Source of the DNA: JAWVZY01 sp033721955
GTDB lineage: Bacteria > Patescibacteriota > Minisyncoccia > Spechtbacterales > 2-12-FULL-38-22
NCBI GenBank assembly: GCA_033721955.1
Contig: JAWVZY010000011.1
Location: forward strand, 1 to 22,557
DNA: 22,557 nucleotides
Reading direction: 5' to 3'
Of the stretch, positions 21,843-22,557 are shown piece after piece (the stretch's first letter is position 1; every line of letters starts with the position of its first letter). A program made the translations under genes and the position numbers. A model generated the notes under the pieces. The model was given only the letters and a program-made list of their open reading frames with translations. It did no database searches and had not been told where the DNA came from.

Positions 21843-22433
21843 TTATTCAAAAAACTCTTGTATTTTGTTGGCAACCAAAAAAACTTGCTCTCTGACCTCT
21901 TCTAGGTCTTCATATTTTGCGCCCCATTCAATAGCATAACCTACAAAAAAATCTAAAAGTGTACAGTAATGTTGAAATTTTTGACTGTTAAACAAATAGG
22001 TGGCTGCACTTGCTATCAATTCTGTATTACTGGGTGAAAATTTATGTAAATTTCCATCACGCAAATCAATATCTAATGCATGGGCAAATTCATGTAAAAA
22101 CAGATAGGCACTTTTCTTCAAATCATTCCTACATAATATTGTTCTTTCCTCGTGCAAATATTGAGCACCCGGATTAATTTCATTTAAAAACCTCGGTGCT
22201 CTCACGGGGGCTATTTCATCAACATAAACAATGCGCAGGCCATACCCATCAATTGCCTCAAATAAATCTTTCCGCATTTGCCTATATTCAAGTAATAGAT
22301 CCTGTCTGCTGGTACATAGACACTTGTATACATCTATTACAGAGCTACGCTCAAAAAAGCGATAATCCCTAAAAAATCCTACATAGTTTCTCCAGGCATC
22401 TTCTCTGCTTACTTCATGCAAAACATGCTGCAC
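21843..22433 (-). CDS. HEFAH-motif putative zinc metallopeptidase
   Basis: The 196-residue protein has the zinc-protease signature HEFAHALD (H114, E115, H118) in a hydrophobic helix (AYLFLHEFAHAL). E138 in NTELIASAA is a good candidate third ligand, giving HEXXH-X19-E. No signal peptide is seen, so it should act in the cytoplasm. The context does not identify a substrate. Relation to IrrE/ImmA-type or other gluzincin-like families is possible but not shown. The frame is open from TTG 22481, but that lies upstream of the predicted transcript start. GTG 22433 has AAGGGAGG 7 nt upstream and is preferred. It may be followed by the 133-aa gene, though that has its own promoter. Confidence 0.7.
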   Translation of the reverse strand: MQHVLHEVSREDAWRNYVGFFRDYRFFERSSVIDVYKCLCTSRQDLLLEYRQMRKDLFEAIDGYGLRIVYVDEIAPVRAPRFLNEINPGAQYLHEERTILCRNDLKKSAYLFLHEFAHALDIDLRDGNLHKFSPSNTELIASAATYLFNSQKFQHYCTLLDFFVGYAIEWGAKYEDLEEVREQVFLVANKIQEFFE

Positions 22434-22440
22434 AACACCA

Positions 22441-22448
22441 CCTCCCTT
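22441..22448 (-). promoter_or_regulatory. Shine-Dalgarno site that sets a GTG start
   Basis: AAGGGAGG on the minus strand, 7 nt before GTG 22433. It shortens the protein by 16 residues relative to the longest frame. Confidence 0.75.
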
Positions 22449-22469
22449 AAAGAACTCAAAGATGACCTG

Positions 22470-22498
22470 TTTATACCACAAAAACTAAAAAACCGCAA
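22470..22498 (-). promoter_or_regulatory. candidate promoter of the HEFAH gene
   Basis: TATAAA (22470-22475) with a 17-bp spacer to TTGCGG (22493-22498), which lies inside the upstream terminator stem. The -35 is a partial match. The start near 22463 gives a 30-nt leader. Confidence 0.45.
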
Positions 22499-22513
22499 TT
22501 TTTGCGGTTTTTT
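22487..22513. terminator. terminator at the right edge
   Basis: AAAAAACCGCAA (22487-22498) pairs with TTGCGGTTTTTT (22502-22513) around a 3-nt loop. It probably ends a minus-strand gene beyond the window. Nothing else is recognised in 22514-22557. Confidence 0.8.
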
Positions 22514-22557
22514 ATCGAGTATGTTTCTTAAATTAAAATAAACTATCTTTTCCCTCC

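Noticed and set aside
22434..22481. TTG start at 22481 for the HEFAH protein
   Set aside because: It has no ribosome site and precedes the predicted transcription start; GTG 22433 has a strong site.

Overview
The window looks like a chromosomal segment of a Candidate Phyla Radiation (Patescibacteria) bacterium, most likely of the Parcubacteria group. This is inferred from gene content and style: an AT-rich, compact genome, many lineage-specific small membrane proteins, a DUF4012 protein inside a glycan-export neighbourhood, GT4 and ArnT-like glycosyltransferases, and few Shine-Dalgarno sites. UGA acts as a normal stop: one gene ends in TGA, and prfB carries an in-frame TGA at a classical +1 frameshift site. 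I saw no phage, plasmid, IS element or CRISPR array.

Layout, left to right. Positions 1-392 have no convincing gene but hold two copies of a 64-bp repeat, each with a terminator-like hairpin, flanking a nested palindrome. Positions 393-2011 (+) encode a six-helix transporter-like protein and an AI-2E family permease. These converge, through a 42-bp perfect palindrome, on two small membrane proteins (2087-3028, -) and a 79-aa protein with paired cysteines. Positions 3468-6532 (-) form the operon prfB-ftsE-ftsX-112 aa membrane protein. A 134-aa unknown and tRNA-Thr(CGU) follow on the minus strand. Positions 7208-9034 (+) encode an ArnT/PMT-like membrane glycosyltransferase, converging on a TraB/TIKI-like protein (9058-9864, -). 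An FtsB/DivIC-like protein diverges from a 42-aa membrane protein at 10341/10361.

Positions 10575-20765 (-) are a cell-surface block: polyprenyl-phosphate sugar transferase, two GT4 glycosyltransferases, a DUF4012 protein, murJ and lepA. The sugar transferase would load the first sugar onto a lipid carrier, the GT4 enzymes would extend it, and MurJ flips peptidoglycan lipid II. The DUF4012 protein is probably a surface factor of the same pathway, but its function is unknown. RNase P RNA (rnpB) lies at about 20876-21229 (-), followed by two orphan proteins, the last with an HEFAH zinc-protease motif.

The most notable signal is regulatory. At least nine starts have a -10 hexamer 6-9 nt before the start codon, often with an extended TGn, which predicts leaderless mRNAs and internal promoters inside operons. 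In contrast, five orphan soluble proteins have a strong Shine-Dalgarno site, a real 5' UTR and often a GTG or TTG start. Together with a hairpin abutting the prfB frameshift site, this suggests two translation-initiation regimes in one genome.
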